From assembly GCA_963920705.1 (NCBI GenBank), contig OY987237.1:13670601-13734600 (forward strand): a stretch of 64,000 nt of DNA, written 5' to 3'. This DNA is from Odiellus spinosus (Eukaryota > Arthropoda > Arachnida > Opiliones > Phalangiidae). Positions 1-11,890 of the stretch are shown here, piece by piece (position 1 is the stretch's first letter; each line of letters opens with the position of its first letter). The notes beneath the pieces were generated by a model that saw only the letters and a list, made by a program, of their open reading frames with translations, made no database searches and was not told where the DNA came from. The position numbers and the translations under genes were made by a program.

Positions 1-1789
1 CTGATATTTTCAGTATTTCGCCCCGGTATTCATAGTAGAGTCGTTTATTCTGTTGGGTTCTTCAAAAGTGCCTTGTTATAAGAGGTCTTCAACGTTGGTC
101 ATAGATTTTAAAGCCAATATAACATATATTCTACCAGAATTCCAAGAGGAATAGACTTCGAAATTTGTTCACCCAGAGAATCTGAATAGAATGAAGCGCA
201 GGATGGAATTGCAACTTGATGAAACAGGCTCTAATATTCACTCAAGTTAAAAAACAGTTTGCAAACTAGCGAATTGTGAGGTGGATTGATACATAATGAT
301 AAATCTGGGAAAAATATTAAATATTCTTCTGTCAAGAAAGCTCTTTCGTTTGAGCTATACTTAAACGTATACTCTAGTGTCAAAAATAATTTTCAAAGAC
401 TCCTAGAAGGTCAGTAAAAATTGGTTAAATATTATCCAAATACTTCGATAATTTTTTTTGGGTGTTTGAGAATTGTATTACCTGCTGGCGATATCAAGGA
501 CTACTTTATAATCCTACTCAATTTAACATTATGTATAAATCCGCCTCAGTATTCTTCCATACTCGTTTTGAAATCATTTCCAACTATCTAACTACAACGT
601 GGGTTCGTTTAGTTCATTCTGATTCGTAACATGGGCCGATGCTACAACGAGAACAGATTCAATAATGCAATACACCCAAACCTACACCCTCTCACTCAAA
701 CCCTAAGAAGTCGTAGCCGAGAGAAGGTTAATAATATCATTCGTGTTGAAATCACAGTATGATTTGAAAACGAGGCTTAGAAAGTATACATCAATATTGA
801 GACTGCAACGGCTAATGAAGTGAGGGGGATCTTCAGCTGCGAAGGGAGAGACTAATATAAAGTACATTTTATTCGGTTTTAGCAGCTAGTATAATCTTAC
901 GCTACTCCTCATTTCATTGGTTCGTTTAATTGGAGATACAAGGAAACTAGCCTTCAAGCTCGCTGTTAACTCGAAGACTTTCGATAAATATACGTATACT
1001 AAGTCAACCTTACGTGAAACTATTAAAATGGAAATCGAGTGATAGGTTAGACTTCCGTAGTACTCTTAGGTAAGACTGGTTATTCGAAGCTTGGGAAAAC
1101 TAGGGTACTATTGGGAAATGTACGATGGGGTGAAATTCTGGGAAGTTCATGATAGAAACGGGGAAAGAGCTTGGTAATAGAAGATTTCTAAGAACGTTAC
1201 AGACTTGGAAAATATAAATTTTACGTTAGAAACACTGATTTTATACGAAGATTATCAATTTTCCTAGTACGTAAATGACTTTGCAGTAGGATCTGAAGTT
1301 AGAACGAGTTTGAATTTTCATTGGAGTACGAACAGCGATACACTATACAGAAAACTAATACCAATAAATTTGAGTGCAAAGACGAGTTAAATTAACTATT
1401 TTCACCATCTCTGGAAGCAGCATTGAGCAACGAAGGATTATAATAAAGAAAAACTATTTCCTCACTGGCAGAAAAAAAATATTAGAAGCATTAAGCTCGC
1501 GGGCGCGAATGAGGTAGTTGGGAGCCCAGCCTATATTCACGAAAGAATAAAAACCTTAAACTTTATCCGTCTTACACTAAAACCAACGAGTAGAGTTTGG
1601 TACTAAAGAAGTGGAGGAACGCCTTGATTGGTTTGGGCTCCAAGCACGGTCTTAATTCCCTGCTTCTTGCTGGAAGATATCCCTTTATAAACCAACTTTA
1701 TAATACCAAATTTTTACGTACCAAGACTCCTTAAAGGGATGGTGAAGAGGTTTTCGGGGTCAACTGTAGAGATACTTTATCCAAAAATG
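1..1789. other. Unannotated intergenic or intronic DNA
   Basis: No open frame of useful length, no tandem repeat and no transposon end was recognised here. The sequence is AT-rich and looks like ordinary unique DNA. Confidence 0.4.
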
Positions 1790-1872
1790 TAATTAATCGA
1801 TTGAAAAGTCGATTTCATCGATTAAAACAGTTTGAAACTGATTTCAAAGTGTCTTGTGTGAACGCAGCTTTA
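1790..1872. mobile_element. Family I fragment (right end)
   Basis: This stretch ends in GTGTGAACGCAGCTTTA, matching the right terminus of the family I elements at 1916-2357 and 42652-42827. The inner part carries several ATCGATT words, as does the family I remnant at 62083. No left end was found. It lies about 45 bases before a complete family I element. Confidence 0.45.
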
Positions 1873-1915
1873 GTCGAAGGGATTTGTATCGCAAACTTAT
1901 AGATATTATGTTACT

Positions 1916-2357
1916 TAAGCCTCGTTCACACTTGAAGGCAAAATCGGTTCCAAAACCAGTTCGAAGCGTTTTCCGTTTTCCCTGGTTCACACGCTGACAA
2001 GACGGTTCGCGGCCGTTCGCCCCAGTTCGACCTAAGCCAAGGCTTAGCGTCGTTTTAAAAAATGCCCAGAATTTAAAATTTTTAAATAGTTATCTCAAAC
2101 TAATTAGTAAATCGTGTTTGTAACTCGTTGGTTAATAATATTTGACAGAAAGTATAATTTTAATCGCGTTATTTTAAGATTTATCAGCAAATTTGTCTCC
2201 CCGCCTCGTTATTTTCAAAGCGGATTGAACCGAAGCGACTTTTCCAAGCTGCTTCCCGAACCAACACGAACTGATTTCTCACGTTGGTTTGATAACCAGT
2301 TATGGAAATCGAACCGCAACGAAGCGCAGTTAGGCCTATGTATGAACGAGGCTTTAC
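1916..2357. mobile_element. Family I non-autonomous DNA transposon, near complete
   Basis: The left end reads TAAGCCTCGTTCACACTTG and the right end is its inverted counterpart, GTATGAACGAGGCTTTA, giving a 440-bp element with short inverted termini. The inside holds a second GTTCACACG word, a GC-rich stretch (CGGTTCGCGGCCGTTCG) and the palindrome CTAAGCCAAGGCTTAG near 2032-2047. The 87-aa frame at 2114-2377 overlaps the element and resembles no protein I know. TA at both ends would fit a Tc1/mariner-type target, but this is not proven. Confidence 0.6.
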
Positions 2358-3069
2358 TATACGGGGCATGTTTATGAGTGTTTTCAAATACATTTCAGTT
2401 TACCATATAAAGGCTTCCCCCATCAATTTGGTATACTATTATACAAAGTAGGTTTACAATAATCATGTTCGAGTTATCCAAATTAATTTAGAAACTTTTA
2501 TGGGAAAGAGAGATCCTATGGAAGCCAGTGTTAGGGATAACCCGCACTCTGGCTTCCACGGTTTACGCGTATTGGTACAAAAAGGTTTAATGAACAAGCA
2601 CTGGTTGGAGAAAGGAAGCTATGGACTGTATACTAAGGCGTATCTTCTCCCTTTTCACTCAATAATGTAGAGGTCCAATCGATTACCAATCACTATTACA
2701 AACTCTACGGGTGGCTGGCTTCGTATGAACTATAGCTCGGCTAACTTTATAGTCCCCATCTCGATCCCTTCTATATGATATTTATTTATAGAGCAGGGAG
2801 AGAGCGGTGTACTTCAAACGTTGGATGCTTTAGCTAGCCCACAAGTATCGACAAACATCTGTTCAGGTAATTTCAGCGCAACGCAATTTTGGAAGAGTGT
2901 TAAGGACCTAAACTATAAAATTTATTAGATTAGTTGATTTTTAAACTTGATTATCAACAGTAATCTCATAAATTCATATTCATATATTATTTAAAACAAA
3001 AATCCTTGAGCAAAGTTATTAACTTAGAAGATTAACCATCCGGTTAAATCTACTGGTTTTGAATCAGAT
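2358..3069. other. Unannotated stretch
   Basis: Nothing recognisable: no repeat end, no credible frame. AT content rises toward the satellite that follows. Confidence 0.35.
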
Positions 3070-3890
3070 AGCGCGCCACTACAATCGTTTTAAAATTATA
3101 TTTAGGCTTAGCTCGCCCCACTAAAATCGTTTTAAAATTATATTTAGGCTTAGCGAACGCCACTAAAATCGTTTTAATTATATTTAGGCTTAGCGAACGC
3201 ACCACTAAAATCGTTTTAAAATTATATTTAGGCTTAGTGCGCGCCACTAAAATCGTTTTAAAATTATATTTAGGCTTAGTGCGCGCCACTAAAATCGTTT
3301 TAAAATTATATTTAGGCTTAGTGCGCGCCACTAAAATCGTTTTAATTATATTTAGGCTTAGTGCGCGCCACTAAAATCGTTTTAATTATATTTAGGCTTA
3401 GTGCGCGCCACTAAAATCGTTTTAAACTTATATTTAGGCTTAGCGAACGCCAATAAAATCGTTTTAAAATTATATTTAGGCTTAGCGCGCGCCACTAAAA
3501 TCGTTTTAATTATATTTAGGCTTAGCGAACGCCACTAAAATTGTTTTCATTATATTTAGGCTTAGCTCGCCCCACTATAATCGTTTTAATTATATTTAGG
3601 CTTAGCGAACGCACCACTAAAATCGTTTTAATTATATTTAGGCCTAGTGCGCGCCACTAAAATCGTTTTAATTATATTTAGGCTTAGCGAACGCGCCACT
3701 AAAATCGTTTTAATTATATTTAGGCTTAGCGAACGCCCCACTAAAATCGTTTTAAAATTATATTTAGGCTTAGCGAACGCCACTAAAATCGTTTTAAACT
3801 TTTATTTAGGCTTAGCGAACGCCACTAAAATCGTTTTAATTATATTTAGGCTTAGCTCGCGGCACTAAACTCGTTTTTAAATTATATTTA
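3070..3890. repeat. 40-50 bp satellite array with TAGGCTTAG core, about 19 units
   Basis: The unit reads CACTAAAATCGTTTTAA, then ATTATATTTAGGCTTAG, then a variable GC-rich joint (GCGAACGC, GTGCGCGC or GCTCGCCC). The core TAGGCTTAG (once TAGGCCTAG) recurs about 19 times. Units differ by an AAA/A indel and by the joint type, and joint types are intermixed, so the array has not been homogenised. The 73-aa and 93-aa frames across it are by-products of the repetition. Confidence 0.9.
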
Positions 3891-4566
3891 AACAACTAGA
3901 ATAGTCCCTACAGCGCTCATTAGCCGAATAAATAATTAAATACAAATTAAAATTCATTATCTTGATAAATAATAATTTAAATTTGAAAATAAATCACCCG
4001 TGGAAAAAAATACTTTTAAAAATAATATAAACTCGTTTTCGTGCGAGATTTGGAACATCGGGTTCTATGTAGGAAACACATAAATCATAATAAAAATAAA
4101 AATTGGGGATTCCAATAGACAATCAGTATTTTTCAAGTAAATGGTTTTCGTGCGCATGGATGCATCTGTCCCAAAACGGCGCGCGGTTTTGAAAAACTAT
4201 TCTCAATCGCGTACGAGACAGCGCTGGTCATTACACTTTGAACCAATAGTTTGTCTGTATTCTGGCGTAATACTTATAACAAATAGAGAATAAGCTATAA
4301 ATTATTATTTTTCATTTTGAACGCTTTGGAACAAAGCAGCTGCGAGTAAATACAAACACAAATACCACGTAAAGGAATACGGAAATGCTACGACAAATCA
4401 GTAGAGATTTTTACAAAAACTCTTTTCCCGAGGAAAATTTCCTTTAATTGCGAAATTTGATGTGACCAATCACGGCGTTTTGATGGTTTATCCGCTATTA
4501 ATATAGCCTTTCTAAACTAGAACTAAAGAGAAACAGAGAGCTGGGACTAAAAGATTCAAATCTTTT
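3891..4566. other. Unannotated stretch
   Basis: AT-rich sequence with a short GC-rich patch around 4150-4215. No repeat end or gene was recognised. Confidence 0.3.
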
Positions 4567-4845
4567 TTAAACAAATATTGAACTAGAAATAAATTTAAAA
4601 CTTTCCCGAAAAATAGGCTTAGCGGAATTCATGGAGATTCTGATTTCCTCGCGTATAAGGTCTAGGAACCAATCGAACGCGATTATAATTCTCGTGGAGA
4701 TCTCGCGTGAACGACGGGCCTTTGCTCATTGGTCGCTAGAACTTACACTTAAGCCAATTCAACTGATCTCCATTAATCCCGCTAAGCCTATTTTCCGGGT
4801 AAGTTTTTTTTCTAGATTAATATTTGTTTTGTAAACTTTTTAATC
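4567..4845. mobile_element. Family B remnant, terminal ends lost
   Basis: It contains the inner inverted arms of family B: AATAGGCTTAGCGGAATTCA near 4612 and ATTAATCCCGCTAAGCC near 4773, flanked by ATATTGAACTAGAAATAAAT and the inverted TAGATTAATATTTGTTTTG. The central part (GATCTCGCGTGAACGACGGG, CATTGGTCGCTAGA) matches complete copies at 17873 and 49376. The outer ATGCAACC ends and the TTAA sites are missing. Confidence 0.75.
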
Positions 4846-5135
4846 TAACAAAAATAATCTAGGTATAACGTTTGAGTATCTCTTTAATAGAAAAATATCC
4901 TGAAATTGTTCTTTTTGAGAAAAATATAGGTCTTTTTCACCGGAGGCAGTCCATTTATACGCAAATTCTTTAAACTTGGTCTGTATACTACGAATAAGGT
5001 TCAATTATTAATAGCTTAGTAATATACAATGAGTATGCGCGTGTTCTTTGAATGTATTTTCATAATGAAATTTAAGTGCAAAATGAATCAATTAAAGGTT
5101 GCTAAATACAACTAAACTAAAAACGAACATATTAA

Positions 5136-5445
5136 CAGAAGCCGATGAAACCCTCCTTTGAAGTATTACTCCCGGGTCTTGTCTACCCCTCTCTGTATGG
5201 GTTAGTTTCAAAAAGCGCGATTCGTACGCCTCCCAACGGTAGATATTTTCGGAGCGGGAGTTCGTCGAGTGAATATCTCTAGTAGCCTTGGAGTTCGTCA
5301 AAAAAAACGTCGTCGTTTGTGGAGAGAGAGAATTTTCAATTTTCCGTAGACAGGGGGGATGAAGTAGGACCCCTTCCAACTCGTGAAATTGTGAATTTTA
5401 CCCATACAGAGAGGAGCGTTCAAAGGAGGGTTTCATCGGCTTCTG
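5136..5445 (-). mobile_element. Family A transposon, subfamily A2, with internal deletion
   Basis: Both termini are present (CAGAAGCCGATGAAACCCTC at the left, its inverse ending CGGCTTCTG at the right). About 25 bases of the sub-terminal ATGGAACATTGGAGTAGTAG region are deleted, which accounts for the shorter length. It carries the A2 markers GTTTCAAAAAGCGCG and AGATATTTTCGG. No target duplication is visible (ATATTAA against GTACCGA), suggesting an older insertion. Confidence 0.9.
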
Positions 5446-6591
5446 GTACCGATGGATAAAGAAAAAATTACACATTCTAAATCTTCAATTAACTGGAAGT
5501 TTAGGTCTATTATGAAAAGGCTAAAAACACCTGAGGTACAAAATAAAGTTCTAGCTCTTAAAATTGGTGTTATATCAAAATCACTTTAGATTTTGGACAA
5601 AACAGCATGTCTTAATGACTAGCTTTCTAATATTGACCGAGTAATTAAGCTCTACGGCTTCCTATTCAAATTACGCATTTAAATAAAATATATTACAAAT
5701 TTCATTGAATGAAATACAAGACAAAATATATAAAATTCGCGCGTTAAAATTCCCAGTTCGTCCTAATATAAGAATACAGCGAATTCAAAGGCGCACTCTT
5801 TACAATACATATTATATAAATTACGTACCATATATCCTAATCTTTACGGAATACATAAAATGAGATTTAATGTACGATAAATATAAAAATTCCCGTACCA
5901 GGCGATCTATTCTTTAAAATCTCTCCAATGCCTCGTTTTTCCTTTACGATCTTCATATTCTTTAAAAAATACAACCTCAGTTTACGGCGTGTATTAAGTC
6001 GCATCCGAGGAAACTTTAATATTAATATAATGGACAAGTGAGACTGTCAATTGAGGTTCAGTTTAGCCCTACCCTATTTGTCTTCTTCGCTCCTGATTTG
6101 CAAAACGGAGTCTTTCGCTCGATCCCATAACCAAGTTATCCTGATAGGAAAGGCGCGAAAAATAACCATAGGTGCCTCGTATTGTAGCTAATATTAGGAT
6201 AAATTGGTATAAGGGTGCCTAGATAGATAGATATATATAAGGGGGACCACCCCGAGACATAACGTCGCAGTCTGGGGCATTTGGACGACGCGTGAAGAAG
6301 AATGAACGGCAGACGGAAGAGACAACTTTTTTAGACTTTTTTATACAGCTTTATACCGTATTTTTGCCTTTTCTCTTTGCCCATTGAAATCATTCTAATA
6401 GAAAAAGATTTGGTCAATGTATTCCCCCAATTTCCACCCATTTCAAGAAGCCTCATCATTCAAATATACGCGACTAGGAAGAGAATCAATTTAGACTTCA
6501 TAAAATATATTTTAACAAATATGAAATATACTTCTAAGCGACAGAACTAGAATTGCAAAATGCGAATTTATTCAGGACGATTAAAATTCAT
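5446..6591. other. Unannotated stretch with one TATA-like site
   Basis: No gene or repeat end was recognised. At 6232-6245 there is TATATATAAGGGGG followed by a GC-richer 100 bases, which could be a core promoter, but there is no convincing downstream frame. It could equally be simple sequence (GATAGATAGATATATATA). Confidence 0.3.
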
Positions 6592-7026
6592 CTCACAAGA
6601 GAGAAAGAAAGAAAATTTGACAATATTAAGGGTCAAAAACTGGCTAAAATAGTAGCTAAAATAACGCGCGAGTCTTAGAAAACTAGCCAAGGCTTAGCCG
6701 ATTTAAAAAACGGCGATTTAAAATTATAAAATATGTTTTTTTACTGACATATTTCGAATCGTTTTCTAACGATTTTTACGAAAATGATACTCAATTTACA
6801 TTTGGTGTTCTCACAAGAGAGAAAGAAAGAAAATTTGACAATATTAAGGGTCAAAAACTGGCTAAAATAGTAGCTAAAATAACGCGCGAGTCTTAGAAAA
6901 CTAGCCAAGGCTTAGCCGATTTAAAAACGGCGATTTAATATTATAAAATATGTTTTTTTACTGACATATTTCGAATCGTTTTCTAACGATTTTTACGAAA
7001 ATGATACTCAATTTACATTTGGTGTT
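6592..7026 (+). repeat. Recent 218-bp tandem duplication
   Basis: Two adjacent direct copies, 6592-6809 and 6810-7026, begin CTCACAAGAGAGAAAGAAAG and end TTACATTTGGTGTT. I see only two differences: one base lost in a run of six A, and AAAATT against AATATT. The unit contains CTAGCCAAGGCTTAGCCG, a word shared with families D and I. The near identity suggests a very recent event. Confidence 0.95.
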
Positions 7027-8117
7027 CATGAAAATAAGCGAAAGCCTCATTTCAAAATAATAATAATAATATTTCATTCTCTATTTAAAATAAATAATAC
7101 CTCGCTTTCTCCCCCCCCCCCCCTAGTTTAAAAATCAGGGCCAAGAAAGAAGCCGAAGAACTTAATTATTCCGTATCATTAGCGCCTTTTTAAAGATATA
7201 TACAGCGTCCGGACTTCCAAAGGGGGCCCCCAACTGAGATTTTTTTTTTATTATTATTTTTTAATTACGCTTGGTAAGCGCTGTGGGACTTATTAAGGAA
7301 AAGATTTTTGGCTCGGGATCAATATTAAATTTTAATGACAATTTACATTGCAATAATTAATGGCTCGCTATTACTCGGTACACAGAAGACCTAAAAAGCC
7401 GAAAAAAAAATATATATATTCTTTATATTTTCTTAACGACGTTTAAAACTAATTACTAAGACACGAGACATTATCTTTCGGTTGTCTTTTTTTCCTTTAG
7501 TTAAAAGGATAAACTGATTCTAATCAAAATTTCCTTCTCTGACCCAGATTTTTCTATGCCGTGAAGATTTAGTGGCTTTTGGTAAATATACTAAGCCTAG
7601 CTATAACGAAAATAAAAAAAATTTGATAAATTCTGATTAAAGGAAAAGCGTCATAAAAATTATTGCATTTAAAGGAAATTAAAATAGTGACGTTTTAGTG
7701 ACGTAGTTTAACGTCATCGTCTCTTAGTTCCTAGTGGCAAAATCTGTAATAAACGATTCACAGCCAAAATAACAACAAAGAATCGAATATAATTAAAAAT
7801 TAATTGTATCAGGGTTTTAAGATATTTTTTGCGTTACTTTCTCTTTACTTGAAACTAGATAACGTTAAGAGGAGCTTATCAATCCGCCCACAAAGTTAAA
7901 GGCTACCAAATTACTGCCATATTAGCATTTATTAATCTACATAGAACTATCTTCAAGGCCCATATTATTAAGGTTATATTGTCAGATTATAAGGATATTG
8001 GATACTTTAAGACGATAAGACCCCAAGTTGATGACTTACAGAAAGTCTAGCATTATAATTTGATATTTTAAATAAATAAAAAATGTTAAATTTTAAATAA
8101 GGATTTCAAATTGACAA
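7027..8117. other. Unannotated stretch with simple repeats
   Basis: It contains (TAA)n near 7058, a run of 12 C near 7112, and a cluster of TGACGT/ACGTCA words at about 7687-7716. No gene was recognised. Confidence 0.35.
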
Positions 8118-8404
8118 AGGGAAACTTGAAGCTAATAATGGAACAGCTTTTGAATTTATTTTCGGATTTTTTAAACATGTTTTTGGTGTTTAAATTATTT
8201 TCTGAAGTTTGGTAAAATTTAAAAATATAAAATATTAATTCTGGCCTTATTTCAGCCTTCAACAGCGCTTGTAATGTGCTATAACATTAAGACATAATAT
8301 GATTGGTTAGAATTTACATTTTCATTTTCTTTTTTAATTTAACCAACTTTAGAAATTAATCTAAACACCAAGAACGCGTCTAAAAATTAGCTTCAAGTTT
8401 CCCT
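8118..8404. mobile_element. Family C TTAA-type MITE, complete
   Basis: Left end AGGGAAACTTGAAGCTAAT and right end ATTAGCTTCAAGTTTCCCT are perfect inverted repeats of about 19 bases, enclosing 287 bp in all. The right flank is TTAA (8405-8408); the left flank is ACAA, probably a decayed TTAA. Matching left-end pieces are at 34586 and 42052. No coding capacity. Confidence 0.85.
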
Positions 8405-9143
8405 TTAAATATTAAAAGGTTAACTGATTGACGCAAACAGCGAACATAAAAAGGTATTAAAATCAAGATACACGGTACCATCATCGTTCTCTTCAGAAAC
8501 TCTTGTAAAAGTGAACGAAACCACTTGAAAAATCCATATTTCGTGTACGTATTTGCGTGCAAATCACGTAACAGAAGCACTATTACGTTCGAGATTGGCG
8601 ATAACATTTACAGTTCCTGTCGACACGACAAATTATTATTCCAACGACTTGACGTTTCCAACTCAAACCGACTTAATGGTCAGATTTCTTGAAGGAATAA
8701 TTTTCTTTTTACAAAATGGTAGGCGAAATATTTTTATGCCCAAATGTTTAGGTCAAAAAAAAAAAATCCAGTATTTGCCTAAATATATAACGTTGCAAAT
8801 TTTATATATTATTCAAATTTAACTACAGTTATGCCTAGGAGTTAAAAAACTAATCGCAGTATGGCCCCCTTCAAAAGCAGAGTAGGTATAGACCAGGGTT
8901 AGTAGAGAGCATGACTTTAATTTCCATGAGCGCTGTCATTTTGGCTAAACCTATCTCTGGTAGAGACCTGTATATAATTACATCGAGCCATAGAGTAAAG
9001 GGTGCTAAGTAACCTATTATATAAAACTAAATTCAATTGAAAATAATTACAGTTACAGGCTTTAATTTAGCTCCGAATTTTGGGGCAATTCTAGTCCATG
9101 TCTATACCAATTTGAGTTGTTGAAAATTGACTTTAGGTAGTAG
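8405..9143. other. Unannotated stretch
   Basis: A 75-aa minus and an 89-aa plus open frame overlap here, but neither resembles a known protein. Nothing else was recognised. Confidence 0.3.
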
Positions 9144-9481
9144 CAGAAGCCGATGAAACCCTCCTTTGAAGTCTACTACTCCAATGTTCCATATAGCGCT
9201 CCTCTCTGTATGGGTAAAATTCCCAATTTTACGAGTTAGAAGGGGTCCTAATTCATCCCCCCTGTCTACGGAAAATTGGAAATTCTCTCTCTCCACAAAT
9301 GACGACGTTTTTTTGACGAACTTAAAAGGCTGCTAGAGATATTCGCTCGACGAACTCCCGCTCCGAAAATATCTACCGTTAGGAGGCGTACAAATCGCGC
9401 CTTTTGAGAATAACCCATACAGAGAGGGGTAGACAAGACCCGGGAGTAATAGACTTCAAAGGAGGGTTTCATTTACTTCTG
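9144..9481 (+). mobile_element. Family A transposon, mosaic of A1 and A2 markers
   Basis: Full length, with an exact 7-bp target duplication GTAGTAG on both sides. It combines A2 markers (TTTTTTTGACGAAC, AAAATATCTACC) with the A1 marker GAGAATAACCC, so it is either an intermediate or a gene-conversion product. The right terminus is altered (ATTTACTTCTG in place of ATCGGCTTCTG). Confidence 0.95.
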
Positions 9482-10386
9482 GTAGTAGGCTATACCTATC
9501 TTATTAGAAAATATAATTAAAGGAATAGAAGCTTTCGTCTTGCCTGTACAAAACCAAAGAGTCGAGTTTAGTCAAGCTCAAATTGGTGTATCTCTACTTC
9601 CGGCAGTTCTCCCATTGGCGCATAATGACCGAGCATGCGTAGAGCATCCGATAAAAATAGTAAAGACTTAATAACAATAAACTTAACGTTTTTAGTCTTT
9701 GCTTGACGGGCAATATTTCTCGCTCTATTGCGTGGCGCTGATTTCCGGAAGTTGCTGAGACCCAGTTTGTATTGGGATAGATTTATCATGAAACTTCTAT
9801 TCGTTTTACTATATTTTCTATGATAACTATTTAGCCCCCAAGACCCTAGCTATTATATTTGTTTACTACGGCAATTTTTGCATTCACTAAAATGCATTTT
9901 TAGGCTTAGAAAATATATTTTTGTTCGAGATTTCTTTCTTATACCAGTAGAAAAAAATAAAGGCATCCCAAAGTAAAATAAAAGCATATATATATATAAA
10001 AAATATGACAGGCAATGCCAAGCGCATTCAGACATCTTTCTTCGAGCGAGAGCGTCTAGTGACGTGCCCTGAAAGCGCTTGTCTCTGAACCGAAGCCCGT
10101 TATAGCGCCCCAATCGTTACGATTATTCGAGGGGGCCATTCGATTTATAAGAGTTAATGAAAGATACGTTAGAAAAAGTAGACTTTAGCTAATATTTAAC
10201 AAATCCTAGACGCTCAGTACTATCTATATAGATGAAATAACTCGAACGAAGTAAATATAACATTCTTCAAATATTCCACTTATTTGAGTTAATGAAGTAA
10301 CGTTAGGGGAATGAGAAAAGTACGTAGATTATATAAACACGTTTCAAATCCCGATAGGTGGCGGGACCATTCAACGATTTTTCACG
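9482..10386. other. Unannotated stretch
   Basis: Two short minus-strand frames (73 and 86 aa) are present without recognisable domains. No repeat end was seen. Confidence 0.3.
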
Positions 10387-10462
10387 CGCGTCTCTCCGGT
10401 TACCGTGGCAACCCGACGTAGGAGATGTTACGTTGGGTTGCCACGGTAACGGGAGAGACGCG
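10387..10462. repeat. 33-bp inverted repeat with two X-box-like motifs
   Basis: Arms 10387-10419 and 10430-10462 pair with two mismatches around a 10-base loop. Each arm contains a 14-mer fitting the RFX X-box consensus GTNRCC-N(0-3)-RGYAAC: GTTACCGTGGCAAC at 10399-10412 and GTTGCCACGGTAAC at 10437-10450. It is GC-rich in an AT-rich setting. It could be a regulatory site or the remains of a tiny foldback element. Confidence 0.7.
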
Positions 10463-11133
10463 TCTGCAAAATCTTTGGATAATCGTGCTTCTCTAGTGGA
10501 AAATTTGCCAACTAAATTTCCCCTTTGAAATTTTTTTTACGGGTGCACTGGCTTTGGTTAAATCAAACAAGAAGACCACTATTGCGCGTAAGATTCTACA
10601 AATATTCAAATTAATTGTAATAATGAAATAATTACGGGGGGGGGGGAGTTGAAATATTGGCCAGACTCCCAAATTTAAACGTATTACTTCAACAAACTCG
10701 AACGTCGTATATATAAATGGAAGGCGTTTGATTTTAATACGAAAGAAATTGACATAATCATTTAAAATTTTCAGTACGATCGAAACTCGACCTCCACGCA
10801 ATCTCTTACACTCGAACAATATTCGATCTAACTTTCTACGCGGTGCAAATTTAGAATGATTCGTTAATACTGTTATTCCAGATAAGTTTGCAATGAAACC
10901 AAAACTAAAGCGGAATTATACGAAATATTAAATTTCATACGAGATAAAGTAGTTTTTGCAATATAATCTAGTGTTTATGAAAGATGGAAAAAAAGCTAGC
11001 TGCCAACGGAACGTGTTTCACGGTATAGAAAAGGGACGGGTGCCGATCGAAGGCTGTCTTGGGCTCAGTGGCGCGCTGAGAGAGAGAATCTATATGCCAT
11101 CATGCAACGAAAAGAAGAAGCATCGGCAGACGA

Positions 11134-11172
<39 letters not shown>

Positions 11173-11726
11173 AAAAATTGAGATCGGTTTACATCAAAAA
11201 AAGTTCGATGCATTGGTTGACAGGCTATACCTCCGATAAAAGTATCTCAAGGGCCTATAATCATTTCAAGGATATATAGTTATGAAAAGGAAAATATCAG
11301 AATGTTGGAATGAGCTATAACAACAAGTTGTGCCTATATTGAATGGTAAACCATTATTATTTTGTAGGAATGGTCTGATCACACTTGGCAAGAAAAGGTG
11401 GGAAAAATCGCCCAAATTCTAATCGAAAGAAATGATTTTCGGTAGTAAAACTAACTTGATCCAACGAAGTTTCGAGGGAGGGGGAGAATGGTCAAGAATT
11501 AAACTGGATACGTTCTTTATCCGGCGATTACTGAATCTCTGACGTCACAATAAACAACGCGTGAAGTTTTAAATGAGCCTTGGAGACTAATATTCGGTTA
11601 GATACAATATCAAATTAATATTAATAATAATTGACGTTAATTGGTCAGTTAAAAAGAACGTAACGTAGATTTCTACTATAGGTCACCGTGAGGTCACTTT
11701 CAGAAACAAACTAAGACGAGGATTAA
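10463..11726. other. Unannotated stretch with a 30-base poly-A run
   Basis: A run of about 30 A lies at 11136-11166 and a run of 10 G near 10636. I looked for a SINE upstream of the A-run: GGGCTCAGTGGCGCG near 11063 is faintly A-box-like, but there is no B-box. The 107-aa and 108-aa frames here include homopolymer runs and are unsupported. Confidence 0.35.
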
Positions 11727-11890
11727 CCGAGGGGTCCGACACTCTTGAATTCGATGTACACCTGAGTTCACTTAGCTCAGCTTTGGCGGTGCATTGAGTT
11801 CGAACTCTTATGAACTCCGAGTTCAGCTTTGATAGTGCAAAGAGTTCAAACATTGTGTACACCTGAGTTCGCGAGTGTCAGGCCCCTCGG
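11727..11890. mobile_element. Family L, 164-bp miniature element with 6-bp TSD
   Basis: The ends are inverted repeats, CCGAGGGGTCCGACACTC at the left against GAGTGTCAGGCCCCTCGG at the right, with two mismatches. Both sides carry GATTAA (11721-11726 and 11891-11896), a 6-bp target duplication. The inside is built from many GAGTTC/GAACTC words and two direct GTACACCTGAGTTC copies. This is the only copy seen in the window. Confidence 0.75.

Noticed and set aside
3050-3868. Repetitive frames in the 40-50 bp satellite
   Set aside because: Unit lengths vary and the translation is a simple repeat.
10956-11170. Possible SINE ending in a 30-base poly-A run
   Set aside because: Only a weak A-box-like word, no B-box, no target duplication and no second copy in the window.
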